DNA from: a virus
Length of the DNA stretch: 45,727 nt
Virus record (IMG/VR): IMGVR_UViG_3300010885_010800
Coordinates: 1 to 45,727 of that record
Direction: 5' to 3' (one strand)
A program made the position numbers and the translations under genes. A model generated the notes under the pieces. It was given only the letters and a program-made list of their open reading frames with translations. It did no database searches and was not told the origin of the DNA. Shown one piece after another: positions 1 to 7,641 of the stretch. Numbering within the stretch: position 1 is the stretch's first letter; the number at the start of each line of letters is the position of its first letter.

Positions 1-849
1 ATTAAAAATATAGATACTACCGCAGAAGCATGGAAAAGTATTACAGGTTCTGACGATTTAAAACAAAAATATGCATATTTGTATATAAGAGAATCCACAA
101 ACAGAAAATATAGATTACCATATTTTGATAAAGGATATATTAATATAGGAAATGAATTTAGTGATACGTATAATAACGAAAACGAATTACAAAAAATGGC
201 AAAGGGGTTTTCAGATCTTATACAGAAAACCGCAGGAATGGTAAATCTTGCATCTATTACAGAACCCGGAATGTTTATACAAAGACCAAAATTTTACAAT
301 TTTGCCACAAATGAATTTTCTATAGATATTAATTTTTATTTATTTAATACTATATCTCCTGATGCATATATCAAAAATTTGGAATTAATAACCAAATTAG
401 TAATACAAAATACTCCACATAGACACAACAGAATATTAGTAGATCCTTCCTGTATATATGAGTTGTTAGTACCGGGCAGAGGATTTTATCCGTATGCCTA
501 CATATCAAAATTGGAAGTTACTCACGAAGGAACACGAAGAGTCATAGATGTAAAAGCAAGAGAAACTATAGTACCAGAAGCATTCAAAATATCAATTACA
601 TTAAAATCATTAACAAATGATGTTAACAATTTTATGATACCAGAAATGGGAAGAGCTGGGATTGATGTATCTAAAAAATATAATGCATTAAATAATCCTG
701 TAACAGATAGTGCAAATAAAACAACAATAGAAGTAACTAGTCCCCAAACTGGATCTTCAGGACCTGTGTCTATAATAGATAAAAGTACGGGAGCTAAAAC
801 TACAACATTTACACAAGCTGGATTCCTACCAAACGTAAAAACATCATAA
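1..849 (+). CDS. Baseplate tail-tube cap/initiator protein (T4 gp48/gp54-like), 5' partial
   Basis: The frame is open from base 1, so the true start lies upstream; at least 282 residues are visible. In T4, gp48 and gp54 sit on top of the baseplate hub and start tail-tube polymerisation. The visible part has a central stretch resembling this family: a GRGFYPYAYISKLEV segment, then VIDVKARE and VPEAFKISITLKSL, which is the tube-like beta-barrel ending common to these initiators. The C-terminal 60 residues are rich in Thr, Ser and Asn and look like a flexible tail. It is followed one base later by a gp53-like wedge gene, which fits a baseplate operon. It could match gp48 or gp54; I cannot tell which. 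Family assignment is by pattern recognition, not by search. Confidence 0.6.
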   Translation: MKNIDTTAEAWKSITGSDDLKQKYAYLYIRESTNRKYRLPYFDKGYINIGNEFSDTYNNENELQKMAKGFSDLIQKTAGMVNLASITEPGMFIQRPKFYNFATNEFSIDINFYLFNTISPDAYIKNLELITKLVIQNTPHRHNRILVDPSCIYELLVPGRGFYPYAYISKLEVTHEGTRRVIDVKARETIVPEAFKISITLKSLTNDVNNFMIPEMGRAGIDVSKKYNALNNPVTDSANKTTIEVTSPQTGSSGPVSIIDKSTGAKTTTFTQAGFLPNVKTS

Positions 850-850
850 T

Positions 851-1201
851 ATGGAAAAGGTAACTATAACACATCCTCCAGAAAGATATGAAAATATTTT
901 TAATATGTATCAATTTGATAATGATAATTCTGACACATATGTATTTTATAATATAGGATCCAAAATTACTTTACCATCAAACTTGGATGAAAGTATTTTT
1001 GAATATTATATAGTCGAATCAGAAATGCCACTTACTAATTTGAGTTATAAATTTTATAAAACCCAACATTTATGGTGGCTAATATTATTAGCAAACAATA
1101 TTAAAAATCCTGTAAAATTAATAAATGCAGGATCAACACTTAAAATAATAAGAAGCGAATATTTATCTATTATATATAATTCAATGAAACAAAAAATTTA
1201 A
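851..1201 (+). CDS. Baseplate wedge protein, gp53-like
   Basis: A 116-residue protein. The central pattern, an aromatic-rich YKFYKTQHLWWLILLANNI followed by NPVKLINAGSTLKI, resembles the LysM-like fold of T4 gp53, which joins neighbouring wedges during baseplate assembly around the hub. T4 gp53 is about 196 residues, so this is a short version lacking the C-terminal part. The ATG follows the upstream stop after one base, and its own TAA overlaps the next ATG by one base (TAATG), indicating translational coupling. No signal peptide or membrane segment is visible. The WW-LANN-NP-G motif makes the call reasonably firm, although short LysM-like proteins can also be other tail-completion proteins. 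Confidence 0.65.
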   Translation: MEKVTITHPPERYENIFNMYQFDNDNSDTYVFYNIGSKITLPSNLDESIFEYYIVESEMPLTNLSYKFYKTQHLWWLILLANNIKNPVKLINAGSTLKIIRSEYLSIIYNSMKQKI

Positions 1202-2745
1202 TGAGTACAGATCCTTCAAATAGTTTAGATCAAACACATTTCTATGCAAAATATGGAAATGAAGAATTTAATTTTTCTATATATATGCAAAACAACGAAG
1301 GATATTTTGCGTATTTAAATAGAAATTCATTAATGTATTTAGAAATAGATGATAATATTTTTAATTCATTCCATTCAGCAGTAATGATAATTGCTAATGA
1401 CCAGAATGTATTAGAAAAATCGTCATCTCCATATGTTTTTTTGGGTAATGGTAGAGATATAATAAATATAGAAATACTTCCAATCGTAACTGGTAATTTT
1501 GATAAAGATTCGGAAGATGATAAAAGTAAAGAATTTTTAAAATTACATTTTAATTTTGTAATAATAGAAGCAACGGAAATTGTTTATAATAATACAATAT
1601 GTAAAAAATTAGTATTAATTGAATGGGCACAATATGCTTTATCTGAAAATATATGTAATATATTTGGAATGCAAAAAGCTGGAGCAATTGTAGGGAATTA
1701 TATGGAAACAAATTCCGGAAATGGGAAGACTACTGGAGAAATCATAAAATCTATATTATATGAAGTATATAATGATGGAAAGGAAACCGATGATTTATTT
1801 TACAGAGATAATATATCTAACGATATTATATATGAAGAAGATGGCGAATCTACAATTAATTTAAATCCTTACGGAGTAATGTCATATTCCGAAGTGTTAA
1901 ATTATGTACTATCCTTCCACTCTTTTAAAAAATCTCCATGTATTTTAGAATATGATAGACACCAAAAAAAGTTTTTATTAATTTCTTTGGCAACAGTATT
2001 TAAAAATCATAAAAATAATGTAATAGAAACATTAAAATTTCCAGCACTGAGTCAATCCAATGATAATACTAATTCCAAAAAGGAATCTAGTACCATATCA
2101 TGGAATACATTTCCGGTTACTTTCGACGAGTCTAAAATAAATCAATTTTATATTGAATCTCCATCATGTAAAGATAATGTGGTATTAGCTGGAAACAGTG
2201 GAATATTATCATGTTCTAGATCTTATAAATCTATGGTATATAATTTAAAAACTTTAGATAGTAGTAGCTTTATGGATACATTCTACGAATTATTTGTAAA
2301 ACCTTTTAAAGACGAATTTACTAAAGATGGATCAGCAAAATATGAAGTATTTCCTAATTTTTATCCGAATCCAAATAAAAAAAATAATTATAATACCCAC
2401 AAAGGGAATCTTTCACCAGAATTAGATGAAAGAAAATTCTTAAATCAAAAAATGTCGTCGTTGTTATATTTAAATAATACATATCAATTTAAACTTGTAG
2501 GTAAAACTCATAGAAAATCATTAGCATTTATAGATGTAATAAAAACGGGAGAAAACAAAAATGGACAATTTTTTGCCACTAAATATGATTTGAATGTACT
2601 AGGCAGGCATTTAATTACATCGGTTAAACATATTTTTGAATTTAATACATATAGAAATGAAATAGAAACTATAAAACCCTATCGATTAGTAGATGGTACT
2701 GATAATGGAGTATCATTAAGCGACTTTTTAAAAGAAAAAATATAA
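1201..2745 (+). CDS. Putative baseplate hub protein (gp27-like fold), uncertain
   Basis: A 514-residue acidic protein with no obvious signature motif. The N-terminal 120 residues read as a beta-barrel (FNFSIYMQNNEGYFAYLNR, then YLEIDDNIF and VFLGNGRDIINIEILP), as in tail-tube-like hub domains. This is followed by LIEWAQYALSENICNIF and a TTGEIIKSILYEV helix, which recall the insertion domains of T4 gp27-like hub proteins. The gene overlaps the gp53-like gene by one base and ends one base before the next hub gene, so it is in the same operon. In T4 the hub is a gp27 trimer carrying the gp5 spike. Position and size (T4 gp27 is 391 residues) are compatible, but the assignment is inferred from context and predicted fold only. 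Confidence 0.4.
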   Translation: MSTDPSNSLDQTHFYAKYGNEEFNFSIYMQNNEGYFAYLNRNSLMYLEIDDNIFNSFHSAVMIIANDQNVLEKSSSPYVFLGNGRDIINIEILPIVTGNFDKDSEDDKSKEFLKLHFNFVIIEATEIVYNNTICKKLVLIEWAQYALSENICNIFGMQKAGAIVGNYMETNSGNGKTTGEIIKSILYEVYNDGKETDDLFYRDNISNDIIYEEDGESTINLNPYGVMSYSEVLNYVLSFHSFKKSPCILEYDRHQKKFLLISLATVFKNHKNNVIETLKFPALSQSNDNTNSKKESSTISWNTFPVTFDESKINQFYIESPSCKDNVVLAGNSGILSCSRSYKSMVYNLKTLDSSSFMDTFYELFVKPFKDEFTKDGSAKYEVFPNFYPNPNKKNNYNTHKGNLSPELDERKFLNQKMSSLLYLNNTYQFKLVGKTHRKSLAFIDVIKTGENKNGQFFATKYDLNVLGRHLITSVKHIFEFNTYRNEIETIKPYRLVDGTDNGVSLSDFLKEKI

Positions 2746-2746
2746 T

Positions 2747-4654
2747 ATGTTTTACCAGAATACATTCCCAAAATTTTTAGAAGCAATATGCATCGGACCA
2801 AATCCAGATTTTTTAGAAAAAAATACTAGTTTTTGTGATTATTTGAGTGCTTTTCCACAAGAAGTAGAACTTATGTACGACTGGAAATCCGTAAAAAGAT
2901 CTTCTAATCCAATGAATGCATTAAGAAACTTCGCCAAAAAATTTATAGTATATGGTCCAGATTTAGATGTACAAACTTTAACCTTTTTTGTCAAAAAGGT
3001 TAAAAATTTTCCAGAATATTACACCGAAACGATACTAAGAGAAGTGGGAGATGCATTTGATGCGGCAAAGGAGATACCAAATCCTACAGATATACCACCT
3101 ACACAGCAAAATAACACTCCAATACAAGGAAGTTTTATAAACAATAACACGTCAATTCATCAAGATAATAGTTTTTTAAATAAATTAGCACAATTATTAG
3201 CTAGCTGTAAAAGTCCTTGTAACTATTTCAAACCTACATCATCTAGTATAGGAACATTAGCAGATTTCGGAAGAGCTTTGAGTGATAGCGCATCAATGCT
3301 AGCAATAGCAGGAGATGATCTGTTGCATGCACCGGTAAATATATCGACAGGAATAGTTAATAGAATCAAACCAGCGGTTAGAACGGAATTTTTTAAATTA
3401 AAAACTGCTACACAAGAATTATATCGAAGCGGGGTTAAACCATTTTTTACACAATCTGATAAAGATAAAGTCAAAGCAAGTATTTCAGATGGTGGTAGCC
3501 CAGATAAAAATTATAATAGATTGCCACTGACCGGTGATACTGATACATATTATCATGTATCGCAATCACATTCTAAAATTCAGTCTAAAATTAAAGAAAA
3601 TTTAGGAGATTGTTATAGAACATTTGAACACGGACAAAGATTTAATCCATATGATCCAGCAATGAATGCTGCGTATGCAAAAAGAAAATATATGGGAGTA
3701 AAGAACGGAAATGTGAGTTCTTTAGTAGATATTACAGGTTCTGCTGCACCAGCAAGTTATGTAACCGAAACTACTTATGAAAATTCTTTAGATTCAGTTA
3801 ATAATCAAGAATATAAAACATACGAAGATGGGAAAAAGGCTTCTCAGTATAATACTTATGACGGTCCTTCAAAAGGAGCAGAAGCCGTAGTAACTGCTGG
3901 CGGATCCAAATCAATAAATCCAGCACAAGCGGCGGGTGCAATACCCCAAGCAGACGCAGGAGCACCAGTACAAGCTGGTGCTGGATTGGAAAATGTACCA
4001 AATACTGGAAAAGTATATGAGTATGGGTTCGGTGAAGTTAAAATAACTGCATATGGATATATGATGGATGAATGTCCAGACACGGGATCTGAAATGGGTA
4101 TAGGACATATGGATAATATGATAATACCCTTAAAAACTATTGCAGTATCGCCAGAATCTATTAAACAAGGGTTAGTAAAATCTGGAGACGTACTAATTAT
4201 TACGGTTACTGATAAAAAGGGAAATACATGGACGGAAAGAAGACAGGTAGGAGATACTTCAGGAGCTGGATTACAAGACGGTAAAATTAAATATAAATTT
4301 TTAATTGACGAATTCTTACCGACCAAAAAAGGGAGTAAAATGGCAAATAGAGCTAGTGAATTGAAACTTACTATTAGAATAGCAGATACTAAAGAAGCTA
4401 AAGCAAAATGGAATGTACAAGAAGCATCAACTTGTGCTCCTATGTTTCTATCCAGAAATGATTGGGAAAGAGCTAAATCCCAAGGATTAAAGAAAAAGGA
4501 TGGAACCTTAATGAAAAATATAGCACTTAAAATGAAATCCGGAGAGTATAATCAATACATAAAATGGAATGAGAACGAAACTTTATATCCATCGTTTGTA
4601 AATCATGGTGGTTGTACAGAATCCACGAAAGCGTGGACGAAACCAAAAGCATAA
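2747..4654 (+). CDS. Baseplate hub/spike-associated protein with 3D/double-psi beta-barrel (lytic transglycosylase-like) domain
   Basis: A 635-residue protein. The first 120 residues are mixed helical and unrecognised. A Pro/Asn/Gln-rich linker follows, then a middle region, an Ala/Gly/Pro/Gln linker near residues 385-420, and a domain at about 430-550. That last domain carries the marks of the 3D or MltA-like double-psi barrel: ITAYGYMMDECPDTGSEMG, then TIAVSPESI, a GDV turn, VGDTSGAG, and KYKFLIDEF with a later MANRAS. Such barrels cut peptidoglycan glycan strands in lytic transglycosylases. Coming after the hub gene, it could replace the lysozyme domain that T4 gp5 carries, helping the tail cross the cell wall. 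Residues 560-635 contain two Cys and are unassigned. The catalytic Asp candidates are in DTS and LID; activity is not proven. Confidence 0.5.
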   Translation: MFYQNTFPKFLEAICIGPNPDFLEKNTSFCDYLSAFPQEVELMYDWKSVKRSSNPMNALRNFAKKFIVYGPDLDVQTLTFFVKKVKNFPEYYTETILREVGDAFDAAKEIPNPTDIPPTQQNNTPIQGSFINNNTSIHQDNSFLNKLAQLLASCKSPCNYFKPTSSSIGTLADFGRALSDSASMLAIAGDDLLHAPVNISTGIVNRIKPAVRTEFFKLKTATQELYRSGVKPFFTQSDKDKVKASISDGGSPDKNYNRLPLTGDTDTYYHVSQSHSKIQSKIKENLGDCYRTFEHGQRFNPYDPAMNAAYAKRKYMGVKNGNVSSLVDITGSAAPASYVTETTYENSLDSVNNQEYKTYEDGKKASQYNTYDGPSKGAEAVVTAGGSKSINPAQAAGAIPQADAGAPVQAGAGLENVPNTGKVYEYGFGEVKITAYGYMMDECPDTGSEMGIGHMDNMIIPLKTIAVSPESIKQGLVKSGDVLIITVTDKKGNTWTERRQVGDTSGAGLQDGKIKYKFLIDEFLPTKKGSKMANRASELKLTIRIADTKEAKAKWNVQEASTCAPMFLSRNDWERAKSQGLKKKDGTLMKNIALKMKSGEYNQYIKWNENETLYPSFVNHGGCTESTKAWTKPKA

Positions 4655-4656
4655 TA

Positions 4657-5118
4657 CTATTCGCTAATAGGAGTTATATCTATAACTTTAGATTTATTCA
4701 TTAATTGTTTTAATATTTCGTCTCTAGAGGCAAGAAATGTAGTAGAAGCTTTTACTTCTAGTTCTTCGCGTTTACTGGCAACATCCATTTCTTTGATTCT
4801 AATAGAATTATTAAGTTTTTCTTTATTGATAACAATTTTATTTAAAATTTCTATCGCTCCAGATGTAGATTTTATTAATTCTGCTAAAGAGATAACATCA
4901 TCAGCAGTAGGAGCTGCTTGCACATTATCCTTTATATATTCTACGGATTCTGTTGCATTTTCTACTAATCTGCTAGCATATTGTATGACAAATTTCTCTA
5001 GATTTTCTTTAGTAAGATCTGAAGGCATCGTATTTAGCTTTTTGGCGACAACAGGAACCGTTTTTAATTGATCTAATATGGAATTTACAGTATCATCGAG
5101 GTCGCTATCGTCAGACAT
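4657..5118 (-). CDS. Acidic coiled-coil protein, possible small terminase subunit (gp16-like)
   Basis: A 153-residue protein on the minus strand, convergent with the hub gene (two bases between stops). It begins with an Asp/Ser-rich tail and is otherwise almost entirely helical, with a heptad-like stretch over about residues 75-125 (LAELIKSTSGAIEILNKIV, then NKEKLNNSIRIKEMDV). T4-family small terminases are about 140-165 residues, acidic at the N-terminus, with a central coiled coil that oligomerises on DNA. This layout fits, as does the VVAKKLNTMPSDLTKE opening, but no motif is decisive. Alternatives are a scaffold or another small coiled-coil virion protein. The start is preceded by a TAAATAAT element on the minus strand, similar to that of the other minus-strand gene at 6558-7127. 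Confidence 0.4.
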   Translation of the reverse strand: MSDDSDLDDTVNSILDQLKTVPVVAKKLNTMPSDLTKENLEKFVIQYASRLVENATESVEYIKDNVQAAPTADDVISLAELIKSTSGAIEILNKIVINKEKLNNSIRIKEMDVASKREELEVKASTTFLASRDEILKQLMNKSKVIDITPISE

Positions 5119-5121
5119 AGA

Positions 5122-5129
5122 ATTATTTA
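5122..5129 (-). promoter_or_regulatory. TAAATAAT element just upstream of a minus-strand start
   Basis: On the minus strand, CTAAATAATTCT directly precedes the ATG of the 4657-5118 gene. An almost identical CTAAATAATCTT precedes the ATG of the minus-strand gene at 6558-7127. The TAAATA core is shared with the T4 late promoter (TATAAATA) and with elements before many plus-strand fibre genes here. It ends only a few bases before the ATG, so it may act in translation initiation instead of transcription. Confidence 0.35.
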
Positions 5130-5141
5130 GGAGCTTTGGGC

Positions 5142-5170
5142 TTGCTTTCTAGTGCAAAGTATAGTATAGT
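5142..5170 (+). promoter_or_regulatory. Possible housekeeping-type promoter for dut and the clamp-loader gene
   Basis: TTGCTT at 5142-5147 and TATAGT at 5165-5170 are separated by 17 bases, a good match in spacing and a partial match in sequence to sigma-70 -35 and -10 boxes. It can also be read as a Bacteroidota-type pair, TTG and TATAGTTG (consensus TAnnTTTG), about 20 bases apart. The dut ATG is at 5180, so the transcript would be nearly leaderless. It lies in the 61-base gap between two divergent genes, where a promoter is expected. In such AT-rich DNA a chance match is possible. Confidence 0.35.
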
Positions 5171-5179
5171 TGTAAAAAT

Positions 5180-5647
5180 ATGCCATTCGTAGACTCTCAG
5201 TTCCCACATATTAAGATTTGTTTTGTAAAAACTAATGAACATGCTAAATTACCAGAAAGAAATAACAAGGATAACCTAGTAGGTGATACTGGATACGATA
5301 TTTATGCGGTAGAAGATGTAACAATCCGTGCGCATAGCACCATTACAGTGCCTATAGGGCTCGACATCGGATATATCCAACCCGGTTATTGGATTCGCAT
5401 CGAATCTAGGTCGGGAATGTTCTTCCGAAATGGTATAACGGCATTTCCGGGGGTTATAGATTGTTCCTATAGAGGAAAGCTAGGGGCTGCGTTGATTAAT
5501 AATACAGATATTGAATATCAGGTCAATAAAGGTGATAGGATAGCCCAATTGGTAGTATATAAATTGATAGAACCAGAAATTTGCTGGGTTCAAGATAAGA
5601 ATGAGACGATTCGTGGAGATAAAGGGTTCGGTTCATCAGGAAGATAA
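5180..5647 (+). CDS. dut: dUTP diphosphatase (dUTPase)
   Basis: A 155-residue trimeric-type dUTPase, which hydrolyses dUTP to dUMP and pyrophosphate, keeping uracil out of phage DNA and feeding thymidylate synthesis. All five family motifs are present in order: GDTGYDIYA (35-43), ESRSGM (75-80), GVIDCSYRGKL (91-101, with the catalytic Asp94 and Tyr97), GDRIAQLVV (118-126), and the Gly-rich RGDKGFGSSGR at the C-terminus (145-155) that closes over the substrate. Length is normal for the family. It begins the plus-strand part of a small non-structural block, and its stop is one base before the ATG of the clamp-loader gene, so the two are co-expressed. The second position after the motif III Asp is Cys instead of the more usual Ser/Ala, probably tolerated. 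Confidence 0.95.
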   Translation: MPFVDSQFPHIKICFVKTNEHAKLPERNNKDNLVGDTGYDIYAVEDVTIRAHSTITVPIGLDIGYIQPGYWIRIESRSGMFFRNGITAFPGVIDCSYRGKLGAALINNTDIEYQVNKGDRIAQLVVYKLIEPEICWVQDKNETIRGDKGFGSSGR

Positions 5648-5648
5648 T

Positions 5649-6584
5649 ATGGATTTTAATACTCTTTGGTGCGAGAAGTATAGACCAAAAACATTAGAGA
5701 CGTTGTGTGTTTCTGATGAAACACGAAGATTACTCGAATCATACAAAAAGAATCTAGATATTCCACATTTATTGTTTGTATCGACTCCGGGAACGGGAAA
5801 AACTTCTACCGCGAAAATTATAGTAAATGATATATTAAAATGTGATTATTTATATATAAATGCTTCGGATGAAAATGGGATCGATACAATCCGACATAAA
5901 ATTATCGGATTTGCTCAAACTAAATCCTTTGATGGTGGTTTAAAGGTTGTAATTCTGGATGAGGCAGACTCTTTGAGTGGAGATGGTGCCAGAGCACTCA
6001 GGAATGTGATGGAAGACTATTCTAGTACTACTAGATTCATATTAACTGCTAATTATAAGCATAGAATACTAGATGCAATTAGAAGTAGATGTATTATATT
6101 GGATTTTGATCATAATATATCAGAAGTAGCTAAACATTGCGCTAAAATCCTAGCAAAAGAAGGAGTATCGATCCCACCAGATCAAATTAGTTCATTTAAA
6201 ACCCTGATTAAGACTAGTTTTCCAGATTTTAGAAGAATATTGAACGATTTGCAGAAATATTCTACATCGGGGGTCTTGAATATACGGTCTACTGTAATTT
6301 CCGACGAATTTATTGAGGAATTATATAAATTATTACAAGAAGATGATGTAATTTCCATTCGAGAACATATCATCAAGAACGAAATGGTATTCCAATCTGA
6401 TTTTCATGCATTGATGAAATCGTTACTGAACATTTTATACACTAAAAATATAGAATCTATGAGAAAGAAGGAGTCGATATTGACGATTGCTCATCATATG
6501 GATAGACATTCTCAGGTAATAGATATAGAAATTAATACATTTGCTTGTATGATAAGCTTATCTAAGATATTCCATACCACTTAA
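5649..6584 (+). CDS. Sliding-clamp loader ATPase, large subunit (T4 gp44-like)
   Basis: A 311-residue AAA+ ATPase of the clamp-loader family. Clamp loaders open the ring-shaped sliding clamp and place it on primed DNA for the phage polymerase; in T4, clamp gp45 also activates late transcription. It opens with the typical WCEKYRPKTLETL. Walker A is TPGTGKT (46-52), Walker B is VILDEAD (101-107), sensor 1 is in LTANY (132-136), and the SRC box (146-148) supplies the arginine finger. T4 gp44 has 319 residues, so this is full length. I chose the ATG at 5649, one base after the dut stop, because 16 extra upstream codons would overlap dut and are not conserved in the family. The last 27 bases overlap the 3' end of a convergent minus-strand gene. 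Confidence 0.93.
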   Translation: MDFNTLWCEKYRPKTLETLCVSDETRRLLESYKKNLDIPHLLFVSTPGTGKTSTAKIIVNDILKCDYLYINASDENGIDTIRHKIIGFAQTKSFDGGLKVVILDEADSLSGDGARALRNVMEDYSSTTRFILTANYKHRILDAIRSRCIILDFDHNISEVAKHCAKILAKEGVSIPPDQISSFKTLIKTSFPDFRRILNDLQKYSTSGVLNIRSTVISDEFIEELYKLLQEDDVISIREHIIKNEMVFQSDFHALMKSLLNILYTKNIESMRKKESILTIAHHMDRHSQVIDIEINTFACMISLSKIFHTT

Positions 6585-7127
6585 ATACCCAGAAGTGTAG
6601 GATTCTTTACGAACCTTCTTACTTTTCTTTTTGGATTTGGGTTTAGAAACTGGAATTTTCGTATTTCCAGTGGGAAGTGAATAAGTAAGACCCTTTTGTC
6701 CACTTTCTACTTCTCCAAACTCTTTAGGCTGAAGAATTTCTTTGTTATCATAAGAAAATTCTGCTGGAAATGGAGCATAATTAGGATAAAAATCTTTAGT
6801 TACGCACAAGCACGAAGGAACTAATACATTATAATACCTTCTGCCGCCACCTTGATCAATAGCGACAGATAGAATGACATTTCCCGTCATGGATTCCGGA
6901 TTTCCGGGATAACGTAGCGGTTGGGTGTCATTAACACCAATAACACGAAGGTGTAATTTACTATTTACTAATTCGTCTAGATCTTTTTTTACATTGTCAT
7001 GTAATCTCTTATATTCTGGATCGGATTGGTAATTTTTAATAATTTCAATATAATCTCCTACTAGAAAACCTCCTCTGGTTGCTCTGGTAATATTAGATTC
7101 GATTAATTTGATAAACTTCTTTTCCAT
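6558..7127 (-). CDS. Conserved-looking hypothetical protein with Lys-rich tail
   Basis: A 189-residue protein of unknown function on the minus strand. It starts KKFIKLIESNI, then GGFLVGDYIEI, LHLRVIGVND, a GNPESMTGNVILSVAIDQGGG core and a YNVLVPS segment, which together read as a compact beta-rich domain over residues 20-125. The remainder is a low-complexity tail with a basic KPKSKKKSKKVRK stretch (about 163-175), suggesting nucleic-acid or capsid contact. The GGFLVGD and GGGRRYY patterns recall an uncharacterised protein often met in marine T4-like phages, from memory and not from a search. Its 3' end overlaps the clamp-loader gene by 27 bases, and it diverges from the gp25-like gene 32 bases upstream. 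Confidence 0.75.
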   Translation of the reverse strand: MEKKFIKLIESNITRATRGGFLVGDYIEIIKNYQSDPEYKRLHDNVKKDLDELVNSKLHLRVIGVNDTQPLRYPGNPESMTGNVILSVAIDQGGGRRYYNVLVPSCLCVTKDFYPNYAPFPAEFSYDNKEILQPKEFGEVESGQKGLTYSLPTGNTKIPVSKPKSKKKSKKVRKESYTSGYLSGMEYLR

Positions 7128-7159
7128 AAGATTATTTAGTGTGACTATTAAATATTTTT
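7128..7159. promoter_or_regulatory. Divergent intergenic region with TAAATA-type elements on both strands
   Basis: This 32-base gap separates the minus-strand gene at 6558-7127 from the gp25-like gene. On the minus strand it holds TAAATAAT (7131-7138); on the plus strand TATTAAATATTTTT runs straight into the ATG at 7160. Both resemble the T4 late-promoter core TAAATA. A divergent start of transcription must lie here or inside the flanking genes, but the distances to the ATGs are very short. Confidence 0.35.
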
Positions 7160-7639
7160 ATGGGAAAAATCTCTTTAGATAATCTACCATCATCACTGAT
7201 GGCTGCGCAGAATTACTTATATGCGGATTTACATCTAGATTTAAAAGACAGTTATAGCATAAATAATCTTTTATATCAAAATAATGAAGTAAAAGATTTG
7301 GAAGTAGATTTTGATGTAAATGCAATCATAAATTCGTTAAGAAATCTGTTTACAACTACACCGGGAGAAAAGATACTAAATCCACTATTTGGATTAGATC
7401 TTCGAAAATATATTTTCGAACCAGCTACTATAGAGGTAGCCGAGAGGATGAGATCGGATATATATATGCAAGTCGGAACCTTCGAACCTAGAGTAAAGCT
7501 TACAGATGTCAGGATTACCGTATATGAAGATGCAAACGAATTTGATATAGTAATATACTTTAGTATTCCTTCTATAAATATACATAACATATCATTTCTG
7601 GGAACAGTAAATAATAATGGGTATAATTACAAATCATAA
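7160..7639 (+). CDS. Baseplate wedge protein gp25-like
   Basis: A 159-residue member of the gp25/GPW baseplate wedge family, which forms the wedge core with gp6 and gp53 and touches the sheath. The hallmark section is VNAIINSLRNLFTTTPGEKI followed by NPLFGLDLRKYIFEP (about residues 55-90), with the conserved loop around PGE and the G-LR-FEP motif. ERMRSDIYMQVGTFEPRVKL and the ITVYEDANEFDIVIYFSIPS strands follow, as in the family. T4 gp25 is 132 residues; the extra length is an N-terminal extension. The gp6-like gene starts two bases after its stop, the same gp25-gp6 order found in many contractile tails. Confidence 0.88.
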   Translation: MGKISLDNLPSSLMAAQNYLYADLHLDLKDSYSINNLLYQNNEVKDLEVDFDVNAIINSLRNLFTTTPGEKILNPLFGLDLRKYIFEPATIEVAERMRSDIYMQVGTFEPRVKLTDVRITVYEDANEFDIVIYFSIPSINIHNISFLGTVNNNGYNYKS

Positions 7640-7641
7640 CA

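Noticed and set aside
3856-4326. 156-codon minus-strand frame opposite the hub/spike gene
   Set aside because: It is opposite to the 3D-domain coding region and shows no independent start context or motif.
5601-5648. Upstream in-frame start for the clamp-loader gene
   Set aside because: It would overlap the conserved end of dut, and the extra 16 residues do not resemble the family; the ATG at 5649 fits the one-base junction style.
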